Notes under the pieces: generated by a model | Databases searched by the model: none | Told to the model about the DNA's origin: nothing | The model's input: the letters and a program-made list of their open reading frames with translations, nothing else | Origin: Strigamia acuminata | Taxonomy: Eukaryota > Arthropoda > Chilopoda > Geophilomorpha > Linotaeniidae | Length of the DNA stretch: 64,000 nt | Assembly (NCBI GenBank): GCA_949358305.1 | Contig: OX442318.1 | Coordinates: 9,716,517-9,780,516, forward strand | Reading direction: 5' to 3' | Shown: piece after piece, positions 11,801-20,951 of the stretch | How the letters are laid out: every line of letters starts with the position of its first letter | Position numbering within the stretch: the first letter of the stretch is position 1 | Position numbers and translations under genes: made by a program

Positions 11801-12384
11801 CTTGTGATGCGTGGTACCGACATCAAATTTCCGCTCAAATCGGGTGCAAACATGACGTCCTCCAAAACAATTGGTTTGTCGTAATCGTCCATATCGAGGT
11901 GTATTTTTCCAAGTCCTTCGCTTTTTACGTACGTCTTGGAAGCGGTTCGAATTGTTCCCTTCATCGTTTCATTTAGACTGGAAAACATTTCGCGATTTTT
12001 GCACATGTGGCGCGATGCGCCGCTGTCAAGACACCATTCGATATTATTTATTGCATGATTACTTTGGTATGCGACGGCATAATTTGCTAATTCGGGTTGA
12101 TCAATTGTTGTTGCGATTGTTACGTCACGTTCAGTCGGCGTCACTTTTTCGTCGCGTTCAGTCGGCATTACATTTTCGTCTACGATTTGATACGTTGATA
12201 CGACGGTCGCGGTAAGTGCTACGGCGTCGACCGTCTTGTCAGTGTTGTTCGATTTGCCTGCGTGGCCTGGCCTCTTCCTACGGCAGTCTTTTGCCAAATG
12301 TCCCACCAAACCGCATTTATTACATTTTCCTTTAAATTTAAATGGATGGTTGTTTTTTGGCAAAAGTTTTGGCGGCCAAAGCAT
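8842..12384 (-). CDS. pol: Copia pol polyprotein (zinc knuckle, protease, integrase, RT, RNase H)
   Basis: A 1180-residue frame without internal stops. In order: CCHC knuckle CNKCGLVGHLAKDC (21-34); aspartic protease motif DSGA (120-123); integrase HHCC zinc site (H252/H256, C285/C288) and catalytic D315, D378, E414 with 35 residues between the last two; GKPGRP-type basic repeats (603-621) in the integrase-RT linker; reverse transcriptase from about 680 with YVDD at 857-860; RNase H with E1070 in the motif LSTMEAEYMA, DNQAA (1108-1112), and a normal end at FTKGL. All the catalytic residues I can locate are present, so the enzyme set looks intact. The ATG at the frame start is probably not the natural start, because the knuckle belongs to the Gag part and translation likely enters from gag. 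Confidence 0.95.
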   Translation of the reverse strand: MLWPPKLLPKNNHPFKFKGKCNKCGLVGHLAKDCRRKRPGHAGKSNNTDKTVDAVALTATVVSTYQIVDENVMPTERDEKVTPTERDVTIATTIDQPELANYAVAYQSNHAINNIEWCLDSGASRHMCKNREMFSSLNETMKGTIRTASKTYVKSEGLGKIHLDMDDYDKPIVLEDVMFAPDLSGNLMSVPRITSQGAEVIFTEKTATISKKGKTVMKAERRGDMFIVRTKPLQIANVATGKISLNSKTWHHRFGHLNLGALQQLRKYEMVNGLKFDTANETFDCEICAKGKIHRSSHPSSSTRADDVLDLIHSDICGPMPTTSLGGAKYFATFIDDKSRYTEVAILKERGEIFRAFQNFKRRVELETGRKIKKIRSDNAKEYVSATFTKFLEEEGIRRQLSVEYTPKQNGVSERMNRTLCEMARCMMIESNLPPPLWAEIIDSAVFIRNRCPTKSLENQTPFEVWHGKKPFIGFLRRLGSKAIVLQQGPGKGKFEAKGTELTLIGYSAESKAYKLYDAARRRVVKSCHVKIFESTDAISNNGEKSFADPFFIFPSFDEPESPPPDAITARNNDNEVETEGEIDVDEADAQIPIENQPAETKRGPGRPKLVRTGKPGRPSKQYNLIRTHDIEPANENQETAFDPNEDHANFVCGSLPSDPITVEEAMSRDDRNEWREAMQNEIDALKEMGTWILVDKPKNRKVIFSRWVFRIKRDKQGNIDRYKGRLVAKGFMQKEGVDFNETYAPVVRYNSIRTLIAYAVEKGWLIHQMDVVAAYIQGELDEEIFMRQPDGFIEEGQEEKVCLLKKSLYGLKQAGRNWHKKLSRHLRKKMKLNRSNKDPCVFYRLEDGKSVIIAVYVDDLIVITENTETMNKVKSDLSEKFRMTDIGSLKYCLGIEVNQNEKDHTVQITQTKYIDEILERFNMTNCNTVSTPIDPALKLTKEMSPKTNEEKEKMKNVPYRELIGALIYLSNSTRPDLAFAVSSLSRFCANPGETHWKAAKRVLSYLKGTRKLGITYEKTEENLYGFADADWGGDIDDRRSTTGYVFILAGSPISWASKKQHTVALSTMEAEYMAVSEAAKELLHLRGLLIELGCQTMQQEATDVFCDNQAAICFSQDHSSYHNSKHIDMRFHFAKEVVEDKKMSLHYLPTTQMAADVFTKGLYRPKHEDCLKMLNLFLS

Positions 12385-12988
12385 TTTGCGGCGCCTTTTC
12401 GTTTTTACGTAAGTCCTCGTCTTCTTGCAGCAATTTAATTTTTACTGCGGCGAGGTCGGGTAACGTTTCTCTCATTTTAATTGATGAGCGGAACAATGCG
12501 AACGTGTCGGGAAGCGTGTCCATTAGCAAAATCACCAACAAATCATCGTCGAGCGTACTACCGGTCTGTTTTAAATTCTGTGCTGTTTCATCGAAATTGT
12601 TCAAATGAGCATTCATCGTCTCGTCGTCGGATTTTCTCATGTTGATTAACTTTTTGAACAAAAACATTTTTCGGTGCGGGCCCTTCGGTTGAAAGAATGC
12701 TTCCAACTTGTCCCAAGCCTCGGCGGACGTTGTGGCTGAGCTGATGGCGCCTTGGTGCGTGCGGTTTATGCCCAATCCAATGGTTGCGAGAGCGATTTCG
12801 TCTTTCTCTAGCCATTCGTTCACTGCCGTGGTATTTGGGGCTTCCTCCGTGGCCTCCGGTTTGACTGTACGTTTGCACACGTACGCCCAAAGTTTGTTGC
12901 AAATTAACACGTTTTTCATCTCAGTTTTCCAAGATTCATAATTGTCCTCACCGAGTTTTTCTACTTTAAAACCTCGAACAGATTCCAT
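12338..12988 (-). CDS. gag: Copia gag (capsid) protein
   Basis: A 216-residue frame beginning MESVRGFKVEKLGEDNYESW, a copia-type Gag N-terminus (L-x-G-x-N-Y-x-x-W) of the UBN2/retrotran-gag class. Conserved blocks A-W-D-K-L-E-A-F-F and L-L-M-D-T-L-P-D-T-F follow. The product would form the particle that packages the element RNA. The frame stops before the CCHC zinc knuckle, which lies in the following frame, so Gag without a frame change would lack a nucleic-acid-binding knuckle. It overlaps pol by 47 nt in a different frame, with an A6 run (minus strand, 12353-12358) inside the overlap. In Drosophila copia, gag and pol are one frame, so this may be a one-base indel or a +1 frameshift arrangement. 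Confidence 0.9.
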   Translation of the reverse strand: MESVRGFKVEKLGEDNYESWKTEMKNVLICNKLWAYVCKRTVKPEATEEAPNTTAVNEWLEKDEIALATIGLGINRTHQGAISSATTSAEAWDKLEAFFQPKGPHRKMFLFKKLINMRKSDDETMNAHLNNFDETAQNLKQTGSTLDDDLLVILLMDTLPDTFALFRSSIKMRETLPDLAAVKIKLLQEDEDLRKNEKAPQNALAAKTFAKKQPSI

Positions 12989-13196
12989 TTTTCGTTTTTC
13001 AAAAGTTCAAAAATATTTGCCTGGCACTGAATTGCGTTTTGTGGTTACACGGCTTGATGTGGCTTGATGCACTTTCTCGGCTCGGGTGTACACGTGGTCG
13101 CTCGTTCACGGCTTGACTTTTCGATTTTTGATGTATTTTTGCGATTTTTCGGGAAAAATGTTCGTAACTCACTGTTGCGTAGTGTATGCAGGTGTT

Positions 13197-13208
13197 GGAC
13201 CCATAACC
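13197..13208 (-). promoter_or_regulatory. Copia primer-binding site, tRNA-iMet half-molecule type
   Basis: Immediately inside the 5' LTR the minus strand reads GGTTATGGGTCC. This is complementary to a sequence containing CAT followed by AACC, like the anticodon loop of initiator methionine tRNA. Drosophila copia is known to prime from an internal fragment of that tRNA rather than from its 3' CCA end, and its site also begins GGTTATGGG. Confidence 0.7.
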
Positions 13209-13387
13209 TGATGGTGGATGAGTTAGATTTATGTAGATATATATATTTTAGGTCGCAGAGCAACTTGTGCTGCGACTAGCGTTTATTCTAGTAGGACAGG
13301 AAGTGAAGGGTGAAGGGGAAAGGGAGTGACCAGTGGGTGGTCCAATACAAAACATCATGCCGAGATGACGTATAAAACATTCCAACA
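13209..13387 (-). repeat. 5' LTR of the copia element
   Basis: 179 bp, read on the minus strand from 13387 to 13209. It starts TGTTGGAATG and ends CACCATCA. It should carry the element's promoter and transcription start. An AATAAA hexamer on the minus strand, at the position equivalent to 8688-8693 of the other LTR, could serve as a poly-A signal. Confidence 0.95.
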
Positions 13388-13546
13388 ATAACAAATAAAT
13401 AATGTTTTTTATGGCTTGTCCAAGATAATTCAGTACTTTTAAAGAAAGTTCCGCCAGGAGACGCGCCTTAATACGAGCATCCGGTCTCTGGCTAACCAGT
13501 CCAATTTTTAAAATAATCAGACTAGTTATTTGAATGTAACACATAC

Positions 13547-13621
13547 CGGGTGGCCCACATAAAAGCGGTCCGAAAATGTGTGTATGTAATATTATGGGGC
13601 CGCTTTTATGTGGGCCACCCG
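13547..13621. repeat. 75-bp foldback with ~22-bp GC-rich arms
   Basis: CGGGTGGCCCACATAAAAGC is followed, after a spacer of about 30 bp, by its inverted copy ending GTGGGCCACCCG. It could be a tiny MITE made of two mariner-like termini. It lies in the interior of the split element. Confidence 0.85.
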
Positions 13622-13628
13622 ATGCAAG

Positions 13629-13662
<34 letters not shown>
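13629..13662. repeat. (ATT)n microsatellite
   Basis: About eleven uninterrupted ATT units, next to the 75-bp foldback. Confidence 0.95.
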
Positions 13663-13663
<1 letters not shown>

Positions 13664-14620
13664 AACAAAAAAAAAATCATTTCTAGGCCAAAAACATTCA
13701 TTTTCAAGTCAATAACACTTATTTTTATGCCTAGAACATTCATTTTTCAGCTAAAAATTATTTTTTTTCGCACAAAAATAAACAAAAATGGCCAAAACGT
13801 ACAAGTGGGTCCTTGTTTCCTGAATCCGTCCTTGTCCAAACAAAGCACAATATAAAAACAAACCCACTTCCAAAAAACCTTTTTAAATGCAGCAACTGTA
13901 CTAGTCTTGATTTTTGCTTCAAGACAAACTGTTCCATACTCATCTTTAATCCCCATCTGGTTTTGATTGGCTTCTTGGAAAGCGAACCATTTTCTTGTCT
14001 GCTTTGGTATTTATTGCTATATCTCAAGAAAAAATGAGAAGCTAACTGAATTCAATGATTCTTATCAACCTGCTTCAAAAATCCAACTTAGTGAAGCTCA
14101 ACCGAGTTTGTAATGCAATTTCCTCATAAAACTTTGTTTACCACTTACTTACAACTCAACTCCAGTCTCCAGCATTAAAAATTCTTCAAAATAAATATTT
14201 GCTGCATTCATTAACGGATAAATAGAGAACCTTTGTCCACACCACAACAAACAATGCCTGCAACAACATTTACAAACTGTAGGCGCTTCAGGAATCCCTG
14301 TGCTGATTTCGTTGCCAGCAATGACTAATGTATCAATAGTTCAAACAGCATTAAAATTTTGAATTCATTGTCTGTGTGGGTAATTAATTTGATTTGTTTT
14401 ACCCAGTTAAGATGAGGTGATTACAATCTAAGCAGGGAACTTGCCATCCTGCATTAATAATTTTGATAGACGCATTAGTCACTTCTTGCCGCAAAGAATC
14501 CTGAAGCACCTGGCGGAACTTTCTTTAAAGTACTGATATAACCTGGACAAGCCATAAATAACATCATTTATTTGTTATTCATACAACTAGTATTTTACTT
14601 CATTACTTCGCAAAATTTAC

Positions 14621-15423
14621 AAATATGCGCCAAAGCCTGTTTAACCACGGGCGTTCGTAGCGCCTCCAGTGTCACAAACTAACAGACCCTTTGACACTCT
14701 TCCCTGGAAAATGCAAACATTTTTTTTTTTAAAAATCACCATTATTTTGATCAAAACAAACATGGAGTCTCCATCCATGCCGTCTCTTCGATGCTGAGAC
14801 CTGATGATGCAATCCATCATCACAAAGAGGACACTAAGCTTTAGCATGTCACATCTGTTAATCTGGACAATTCATCTGTGGGATAAGATCTTCAAAAAGT
14901 GAGCTTAATATATATCTGTCTTTGAAATCTCCCTTTGCTGACTGGACCCAAAGAATTTACGAGCCAAGAGAATTAGATTGGCCAGATAACTTTGACATGA
15001 AAACACACTTTGCAAATATCCAAACCAGATGAAACCCAGAGAATCCCTCTCTTCTGGCAACTGGCCAATGAATAGGTAAATCAAACCATACAATCCTGAC
15101 TGAAAAAAAAACATACACCCAACAAATTAATACAAACCACATAAAAAAATTGATTAACTCAACAGACATGCTGTACTAAAGTCAATTCATGCACTTCCAA
15201 ATGAAAAAAATGAATCAACTAATGGAAAAATAAATGTCCAGCCATAAATGTGAAAAAACACAATGTAGAATCTCCGATTCCTAAAATATGTTTTTTCGTT
15301 AACGTACTAAACTCTGTCCGGAGATAACGTTGTCCTATTTTCTAACTGGTTGAGCCGGATTACACCTATGGTGACATGTCGCTTAAACCGGAGTAATACG
15401 ACAAAGTGTTTAAAAATGCCGAT
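14621..15423. other. Non-coding DNA upstream of a MITE
   Basis: Small minus-strand frames at 14641-14847 and 14905-15169 have no recognisable motif. No repeat recognised. Confidence 0.5.
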
Positions 15424-15825
15424 TATACTCTTGTTAACTCCAAGAAGAGCCTTTCTCTCATTGGCCGAGCCATTTCACTCGTGTGGTGATCCAAGAAAAT
15501 AGACCCAAACACCAGAATTGCATTACAATGTACAGACATTGAAATCGATTACCTATTGTTAGGAAATTGTTTGCTATCCTGACAAAGCAACGAATAAACA
15601 GAACAAACATAATTTTTAAATTAATAAGTGCATAAAACTTTATTTCCTAAATGGAAATAACATTTTATTACAATTAAAATTATATCAATTTTAATGGTCA
15701 TAATAACCACAGAAATAAAAAAAAATAAAAACTCCTTCTCCTGGTTGTAGTACACAGTCTAGAGTTAGGAGTAAAGAGGCTCGGCCAATGGGAGAAAGGC
15801 TCTTCTTGGAGTTAACAAGAGTGCA
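15424..15825. mobile_element. TATACTC-family MITE, copy 2
   Basis: About 402 bp. Ends read TATACTCTTGTTAACTCC and GGAGTTAACAAGAGTGCA, with inner blocks CATTGGCCGAGCC on both sides and TGTGGTGATCC on one. The internal words TACAGACATTG and ATTGCATTACAATG match copy 1. Confidence 0.85.
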
Positions 15826-15874
15826 GTCTAAATGACTTTTCGAGTGCAGCTACCGTATTTTTAATTACATTATT

Positions 15875-15950
15875 GGACAAGCCATAAGTAACATCATTTA
15901 TTTGTTATTCATACAATTAATATTTTGCTTCATAACTCTGCAAAAATTGC
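15875..15950. repeat. Solo arm of the 8570-14620 inverted-repeat family
   Basis: Shares GGACAAGCCATAA, ATCATTTATTTGTTATTCAT and the outer GCAAAAATT end with the arm at 14509-14620. Confidence 0.8.
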
Positions 15951-16396
15951 AAGAAATGTTGAAAACCCTAAATGTCGAATTCCCCACACGACAAAACATT
16001 TGGAAGCTTTTGACCATTTGTCAACTTAAATGCATCACACTTTCTCCCCATTTTTTTATTTTCAATATTTTTTTAAAACCTTTCCATCTTCCTTAACTTT
16101 TTTTTTCCTTCCACCAAACTTGCTTCATTTTATAATATAGACACAATTTCTTCTCAGATGTATTTGGACATGCCCCAAAGCACCCAACTTCTTAAATCAT
16201 CTTTTTCCTTTCTGTGGGAATTCAGGTCTGCATTTTTCATACTTCAGTCTTGCACAGCCCAACAGGAAAAGAAAAAAATCCAACAATTTAAAGTGGAAAC
16301 ACAATCCACCACAACCCAATTACTTTAACATTCTTCCCCAAACCCTCTATAATTCTAATGCAATATTCTTTTTTTCTCTATTTTTTTCCATTGTAG
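15951..16396. other. Intron upstream of the Ig2 exon
   Basis: T-rich sequence leading to the splice acceptor at 16395-16396. No gene or repeat. Confidence 0.6.
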
Positions 16397-16555
16397 TGGT
16401 CAAACAATTTTATAAAGTGCAAGTTTACGACGAATTCGTCATCAAGGGGAACATAGCAGTTCTCAAGTGCCACGTACCTAGTTTTGTAAAAGATTACATC
16501 ACAGTAACATCATGGCTCAAAGATGATGTGGACATTCATGCATATCCAGAAGCAA
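16397..16555 (+). CDS. Dscam: Dscam-like exon: N-terminal half of Ig2 (exon-4 equivalent)
   Basis: This 159-nt exon is phase 1 at both ends. The acceptor is TTGTAG after a long T-rich tract and the donor is CAA|GTAAGT. It encodes about 53 residues starting VVKQFY, with the B-strand cysteine near residue 25 (VLKCHVPSF) and the core tryptophan near residue 40 (VTSW). The pattern V-V-x-Q-x-Y, I-x-G-N-x-A-V-x-K-C, P-S-F-V-x-D is characteristic of Dscam Ig2. In insects and crustaceans the equivalent exon 4 exists as many mutually exclusive copies and supplies homophilic binding interface I. Only one copy is visible here. The open frame runs past the donor into the intron, but the conserved sequence stops at the GT. 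Confidence 0.9.
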
Positions 16556-17576
16556 GTAAGTGTATACTCTCTTTTCCAGCTACTACATCTCAAACATGTT
16601 TCATAAGAGTTTACCACCAAATGGATTTATTGATTCTTAAAAGCTACAGATGTTTCCCATCAATTCTGGATGGAAAATACAATCTTAGGAGACGTATGTA
16701 GAAGGAATCATACACGATTGATTTAAAGCTGTATAAAGTGAACCCAGTGCATTCAATCCATGAAAAGTGGAAGAATATTGTGTTTTCATACAAAAATAGC
16801 AAGATTGAAAAGCTTTTTCAAGTGCATTCAAAAGTTTCTTTTTAAATAGATTATTTTAGTAAATGCATTCACAAACTGGTGTTTAACATTTAGTTAGGTC
16901 AATGGTCAGACTTTTGTTATAATGCTTGCAGGTGAAGCATCCCCCAAATAAGTTACAATGTCAAATTATAATCCCCTGGTTTATACCACATACATACATT
17001 TTTCTTTTCCATTAAATTCATTTTTTGTAATCAAAACAAGAGTATTAATATCATAATTTTTCCTGGAGTCAGTAGTAATATAATCCCATCAAAAACAACA
17101 TTTCCTGCCATCCAAAACGAAAAAAAGCTCAACTTATTTCAATGTTCTCAGTTTAATCCTAAGCCTAAGCCTATGGTCTCACAACTGCAATGTTGGATTT
17201 CAGAAAGTAGAAAAAAAAAGAAATAAGTGCAAACTTTTAATGCTGTCTAGCCTTAGGTATTACCTTTATTACTTAGCTGCACACAATAAAAGGCACACTA
17301 ACCTAAATTATTCCACCTGGTTGCCATTTTCTTTATCATCTGTAAGTTATAGCTAATACCATATATCTTCTAATTGTCCGAGAGCCTCTTTTACCGTGCG
17401 GGCCTCTAATTGCGCGCTGAGCAAAAATAAATTTTACAAATAGCGCGCGGGCCTCTAATTCTGCACGGGTGCATAATTTTCAAAATACACATGTGGTGGC
17501 ACAATTACTTGTAGAAGATATACATGTATGAATTTATTTGTAACGGCGACCCATCTATGGACAAGTAGAAGATATA
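16556..17576. other. Start of the 20.9-kb Dscam intron
   Basis: AT-rich. At 17390-17475 the phrase GCGGGCCTCTAATT occurs twice as a short direct repeat. No second exon-4-like sequence. Confidence 0.55.
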
Positions 17577-17745
17577 CAGTAAAAACTCTTTATAAAGAAA
17601 CGCAAGGGACCCAAACAAATCGATTCGTTATATCAAATTTTTTTAACATGGTGTCCTATGACCAGCCAACCAAACCGATCATTTTTGGGTATTCGTTATA
17701 TCAATAATTCGTTATATCGCGATTCGTTATAAAGAGTTTCGAATG
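17577..17745. mobile_element. pogo/Tigger-like MITE, copy 2
   Basis: Starts CAGTAAAAACTCTTTATAAAG, ends CTTTATAACG-type on the minus strand, flanked by TA. The interior GGTGTCCTATGACCAGCCAA is shared with the copies at 20603 and 30358. Confidence 0.8.
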
Positions 17746-18617
17746 TATACAGCATATCTAAAATGTATGTGTCCATGCTAAATTCACCTTCAATTTGCCT
17801 CCCTTTATTTAAAATGTGGGAAAACAGAAAAAAGAAAAGAAACAAAAACCTTTAAATGCCAAAATTTTAAAAATGGGAAAAACACCATTTCATCAGCAAA
17901 GTCCCTCCCCTCCACCAGCGCTTGTGTGTGGCACTTTCTCAGTGGAAATAACTAATTTTCTGATATGTGCGAAAGTGTGCAAAAGAAACCACAAGGGGAA
18001 TGGAAATACGTGAGCCCTCGTCATATCGATTTTCATTTCAAGAGTGCAACTTAAGACTCGGCGAATAAAGCAGTGGAAACACGCTACACGCAAAACACAA
18101 ACAAGTAGCTTTACTTCCATTTCTTAAGCACAAATGAACAGGTAACACATTGCAAATCCACAGCTGGTCAACTCCAATTTTACATAACATTTCCATACCT
18201 CCGCAAAGGGGAAAAAATATGGGGTGGAAGGAAAAAGCACGGAGTCGAAATGCGAACTAATCGGATTGCAACTTAGTCATGCGAACCTACAAACTGAAAT
18301 AACAACAGAAAAAAGCCGTCAACCATCAATTTGCACTAGCTTTACCTGACAGAAAGTTAGCAAAGATTCTCACTACACAATGTCTTCAAGCACACGGACA
18401 ACTAAGCACAATGTCTCTATTCTCATAGACCAAGAAAAACAAAGTGGCTACATTAGTAGTCTGGGTGACAATCCGAAAGAACACCAAAGCGAAATGTTTC
18501 CTTTATGTACTGAAGGAGCCGCTAAGCCTGTATTAGACAGTATTACTACAATCGTGATGCGATATCATTGCCACTTATTGCTTTACAGATCTAGACATGG
18601 CCGCCACTTCGCAACGA
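17746..18617. other. Intronic DNA without recognised features
   Basis: The frames at 17816-18120 and 18380-18655 lack recognisable domains or splice context. Confidence 0.5.
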
Positions 18618-18751
18618 CATTTACCAGGGTTACTTGCATGTACCCAGTTATCTAGATAAGTGAAAACTGATCATGTAAACAAACCACTTTTCCAGAGAAG
18701 TCTGTCTTATCTAGATAACTGGGTACATGTAAGATGTAACCCTAGTAAATG
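18618..18751. mobile_element. 134-bp foldback MITE
   Basis: CATTTACCAGGGTTAC, GTACCCAGTTATCTAGATAAG, then the inverted CTTATCTAGATAACTGGGTAC, GTAACCCTAGTAAATG. The arms are about 45 bp with small gaps. Related half-sites (CTAGATAAC-, AAGTACATGTAAAC) occur at 62290-62390. Confidence 0.85.
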
Positions 18752-19004
18752 ATATTACATTGCGTCAATATATGTAGAATAAAGTCGCTTTGAACATCTT
18801 TAATCCGCTTCGCATTCACCGCTAGATAAAATGTCAGCCATTGATACACAAGAACGTCGCTTAGCAATTTGCGACGTCAATTACAATAAACTAATCGATA
18901 ACAACGACAATAACGCTTTTGCCTTTCTTTTTCAACGCACATTTCCCACAAATTCCCCTTTTCGTTCAAAAAAAAAACAAAAGACGCATAAATCGCAATG
19001 CTAA

Positions 19005-19700
19005 TTATTTCCTTGCGTCGAACTTCATCCGTCTTGTAAACTCTCTAAGGTTTTCGCCTGACAACGGTTCTGTCAAGGGGTCCGCCCACATGTCGTCCGA
19101 TGGCACAAAGTTGATCCGCACATTCCCAATCTCTATACCTCGTCCTTCACAAACATGTGTTTTCGCAATATATGTTTTGTCCGGTCGCTCTGGTGAACAT
19201 CTTCGGAAAAGTTTATCGCTAACCTACTATCGCAGTAGACGTCCAATCCAACCTGAACAGACTCCATCTTTAATTCTGATATTAAACCTCTTAGCCACAT
19301 TAGTTCTTTAATTCCCTCTGACATGGCTACGACCTCCGCCTCACAAGATGATAATGCCACCAATTGTTGTTTGCGCGTCTTCCAGCTCACTAAAGAACCG
19401 CTGTAAGACCTTGTATCAAGTTCTACACTCGAACTGGCGTCAGTCGTTAATTCCAGTGATTCGTGAATCCGATCGTAAAATATTCCGTAGTGTCATGTCC
19501 CTTTGACATACAGCAAAACTCTCCTCAATGCTATCATGTGCATCTCCGTCGAACACATCGATAAACGACTCATCGCATAGGCCAAGTCCGGTCTTGTACC
19601 TAGCATTAGATACATCAGTGATCCCAGCAGTCCACTCCTTTGGATTGCTTTGATGCATCAAGATCTTGATCCGTTGACATCGGCTTCTTTTTGGCTGCGC
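19005..19700 (-). pseudogene. Decayed Ty1/copia pol fragment (RT end and RNase H)
   Basis: Minus-strand remnant of the C-terminal part of a copia polyprotein. In order: SLMYLMLGTRPDLAYAMSRL (end of RT); V-K-G-T followed by a TGA where related proteins have arginine (probable CGA to TGA change); then SWKTRKQQLVALSSCEAE, ELMWLRGLISEL and the RNase H tail S-D-R-T-K-H-I with the KH motif. A one-base shift after F-V-K-D-E leads to V-P-S-D-D-M-W-A-D-P-L-T in another frame, and the remnant ends at a TAA at 19005-19007. Frames also change near 19640. This is a different, older family than the intact element at 8615. No LTRs were found next to it. It lies inside the Dscam intron, antisense to the gene. 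Confidence 0.85.
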
Positions 19701-20602
19701 CATTCTTCATTCCTTACCTCTTGATGATCTTTTGCTGATTCAACTCAATCCCTTTAAACCAACATATTTAATTCTTCACTATTGTACTGGTTATTGAAAC
19801 TCAATTTGTAAATCAAAGATGAAGAAATCGGATAAGCTGTATTGATTTTTCTCAGTTCTTTCAGGAGGTAACGCAAATGCTTGTTGTTCGAAAAAGGATT
19901 AAAGACCTAAATAATCACATTAAGTTCAATCCTCACGATTTTTTTTTCAGAAAAAAAAATTAAAAGAATTCCATAGCTTATCAGTACTCTAAGCTCATTT
20001 TCTAAGGACTTAACCTGACCCAAAAGTTGATATAAAAATGCTGGGGTTCAAGTTAAAGCTGTTTCTTCTCCTTTTTACTGCTCAACTTAGCGTCATTTCT
20101 GTCAAGTCAGCGGTAAACTGCAAGTGATAAAAATTGAAATCTATTTCTAGTTTTACCACGCGCCAAAATTAGATAAGCCAATAGGAGAATTTTACGCATG
20201 CGCCACCTGTCTGATCATTTCAGCATTTAAGCCTTGTAATGCCCACCTAAGTGAAAAAGTTAATTGTATTTTATCTGGAGATCCGTCTGCTAAGTATGTG
20301 ACTGGCAAATGGCAATGCTCAAAACACCAAAAATCTACTTCGATGAAATCACCCACACTGTTAAAAAACATACTCTATATTTTACAATGTAATGCATTCC
20401 AAAATGTACAACATTTTGCAAAATTAAGTATATTATTTGTACATTAAATAATGCATTTCATAATACAATTGAAAAAATCATTTTGAAATTGCATTCAATT
20501 TAAAACAAATAAGAATATTTGGAATGCATTTCATTCAAACCAATAGCCCGCAAAAATGTATTACAAAATGCCTTCTAGTGAAACCCAATGTACTTCATTA
20601 TA
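19701..20602. other. AT-rich intronic DNA
   Basis: 20370-20570 has loosely repeated AATGCATTTC/ACATTTTG words. No gene. Confidence 0.5.
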
Positions 20603-20773
20603 CTGTTGAGCCTCGTTATAACGAATCGCAAGGAACCTAAAACATCAGTTCGTTCTAACAAAAGTTCATTTAATCAAAATTTTTTAAATAAAGTATTCTA
20701 TGGCCAATCAACCAACCAAGCCATTTCAACAAAAATTCGTTATATCGCGGTTCGTTATAACGAGGTTTGACTG
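20603..20773. mobile_element. pogo/Tigger-like MITE, copy 3
   Basis: Begins CTGTTGAGCCTCGTTATAAC and ends CGTTATAACGAGGTTTGACTG, flanked by TA. The middle contains TATGGCCAATCAACCAACCA, shared with copy 4. Confidence 0.85.
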
Positions 20774-20951
20774 TACATTGCAATATAAGGTGCGGCACAA
20801 AAAATTAGAAACACGTGAAATTTGTTTGTTTTGAAATGATCTTTTCATTTTATGGTTTTCTAACTTATTCCAATCGTTTTTTACGGATTCGTTCACTTTA
20901 GCGACGCTTATTTTAGCGACGCCATTTTTAGGGTGCCTAGATTCAGCCAGA

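Larger units (their letters stand above)
8615..13387 (-). mobile_element. Complete Ty1/copia LTR retrotransposon
   Basis: This 4773-bp element is on the minus strand. It has two 179-bp LTRs (TG...CA on both strands) in which I see no difference, flanked by a perfect 5-bp duplication ATAAC (8610-8614 and 13388-13392). The order in the element's own direction is 5' LTR, primer site, gag, pol (protease-integrase-RT-RNase H), polypurine tract, 3' LTR. Integrase before RT defines Ty1/copia rather than Ty3. Matching LTRs and a full pol suggest recent insertion. It landed inside one arm of an older inverted-repeat element. Confidence 0.96.
8570..14620. mobile_element. Older inverted-repeat DNA element, split by the copia insertion
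   Basis: The sequence flanking copia (8570-8614 joined to 13388-13458) is the reverse complement of 14509-14620, with scattered mismatches. Both include a TGGCTTGTCC core and GAACTTTCTTTAAAGTACT. Without copia the element would be about 1.3 kb with arms of about 110 bp. The interior (13459-14508) is AT-rich and contains a perfect foldback and an ATT microsatellite. I see no transposase. Single arms of the same family recur at 15875-15950 and 29129-29190. Confidence 0.75.

Noticed and set aside
17816-18120. Lysine-rich frame and antisense partner in the large intron
   Set aside because: Low-complexity A-rich sequence with no splice context or homologue that I recognise.
18919-19311. 130-codon plus-strand frame
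   Set aside because: It is antisense to the copia RNase H relic and has no independent support.
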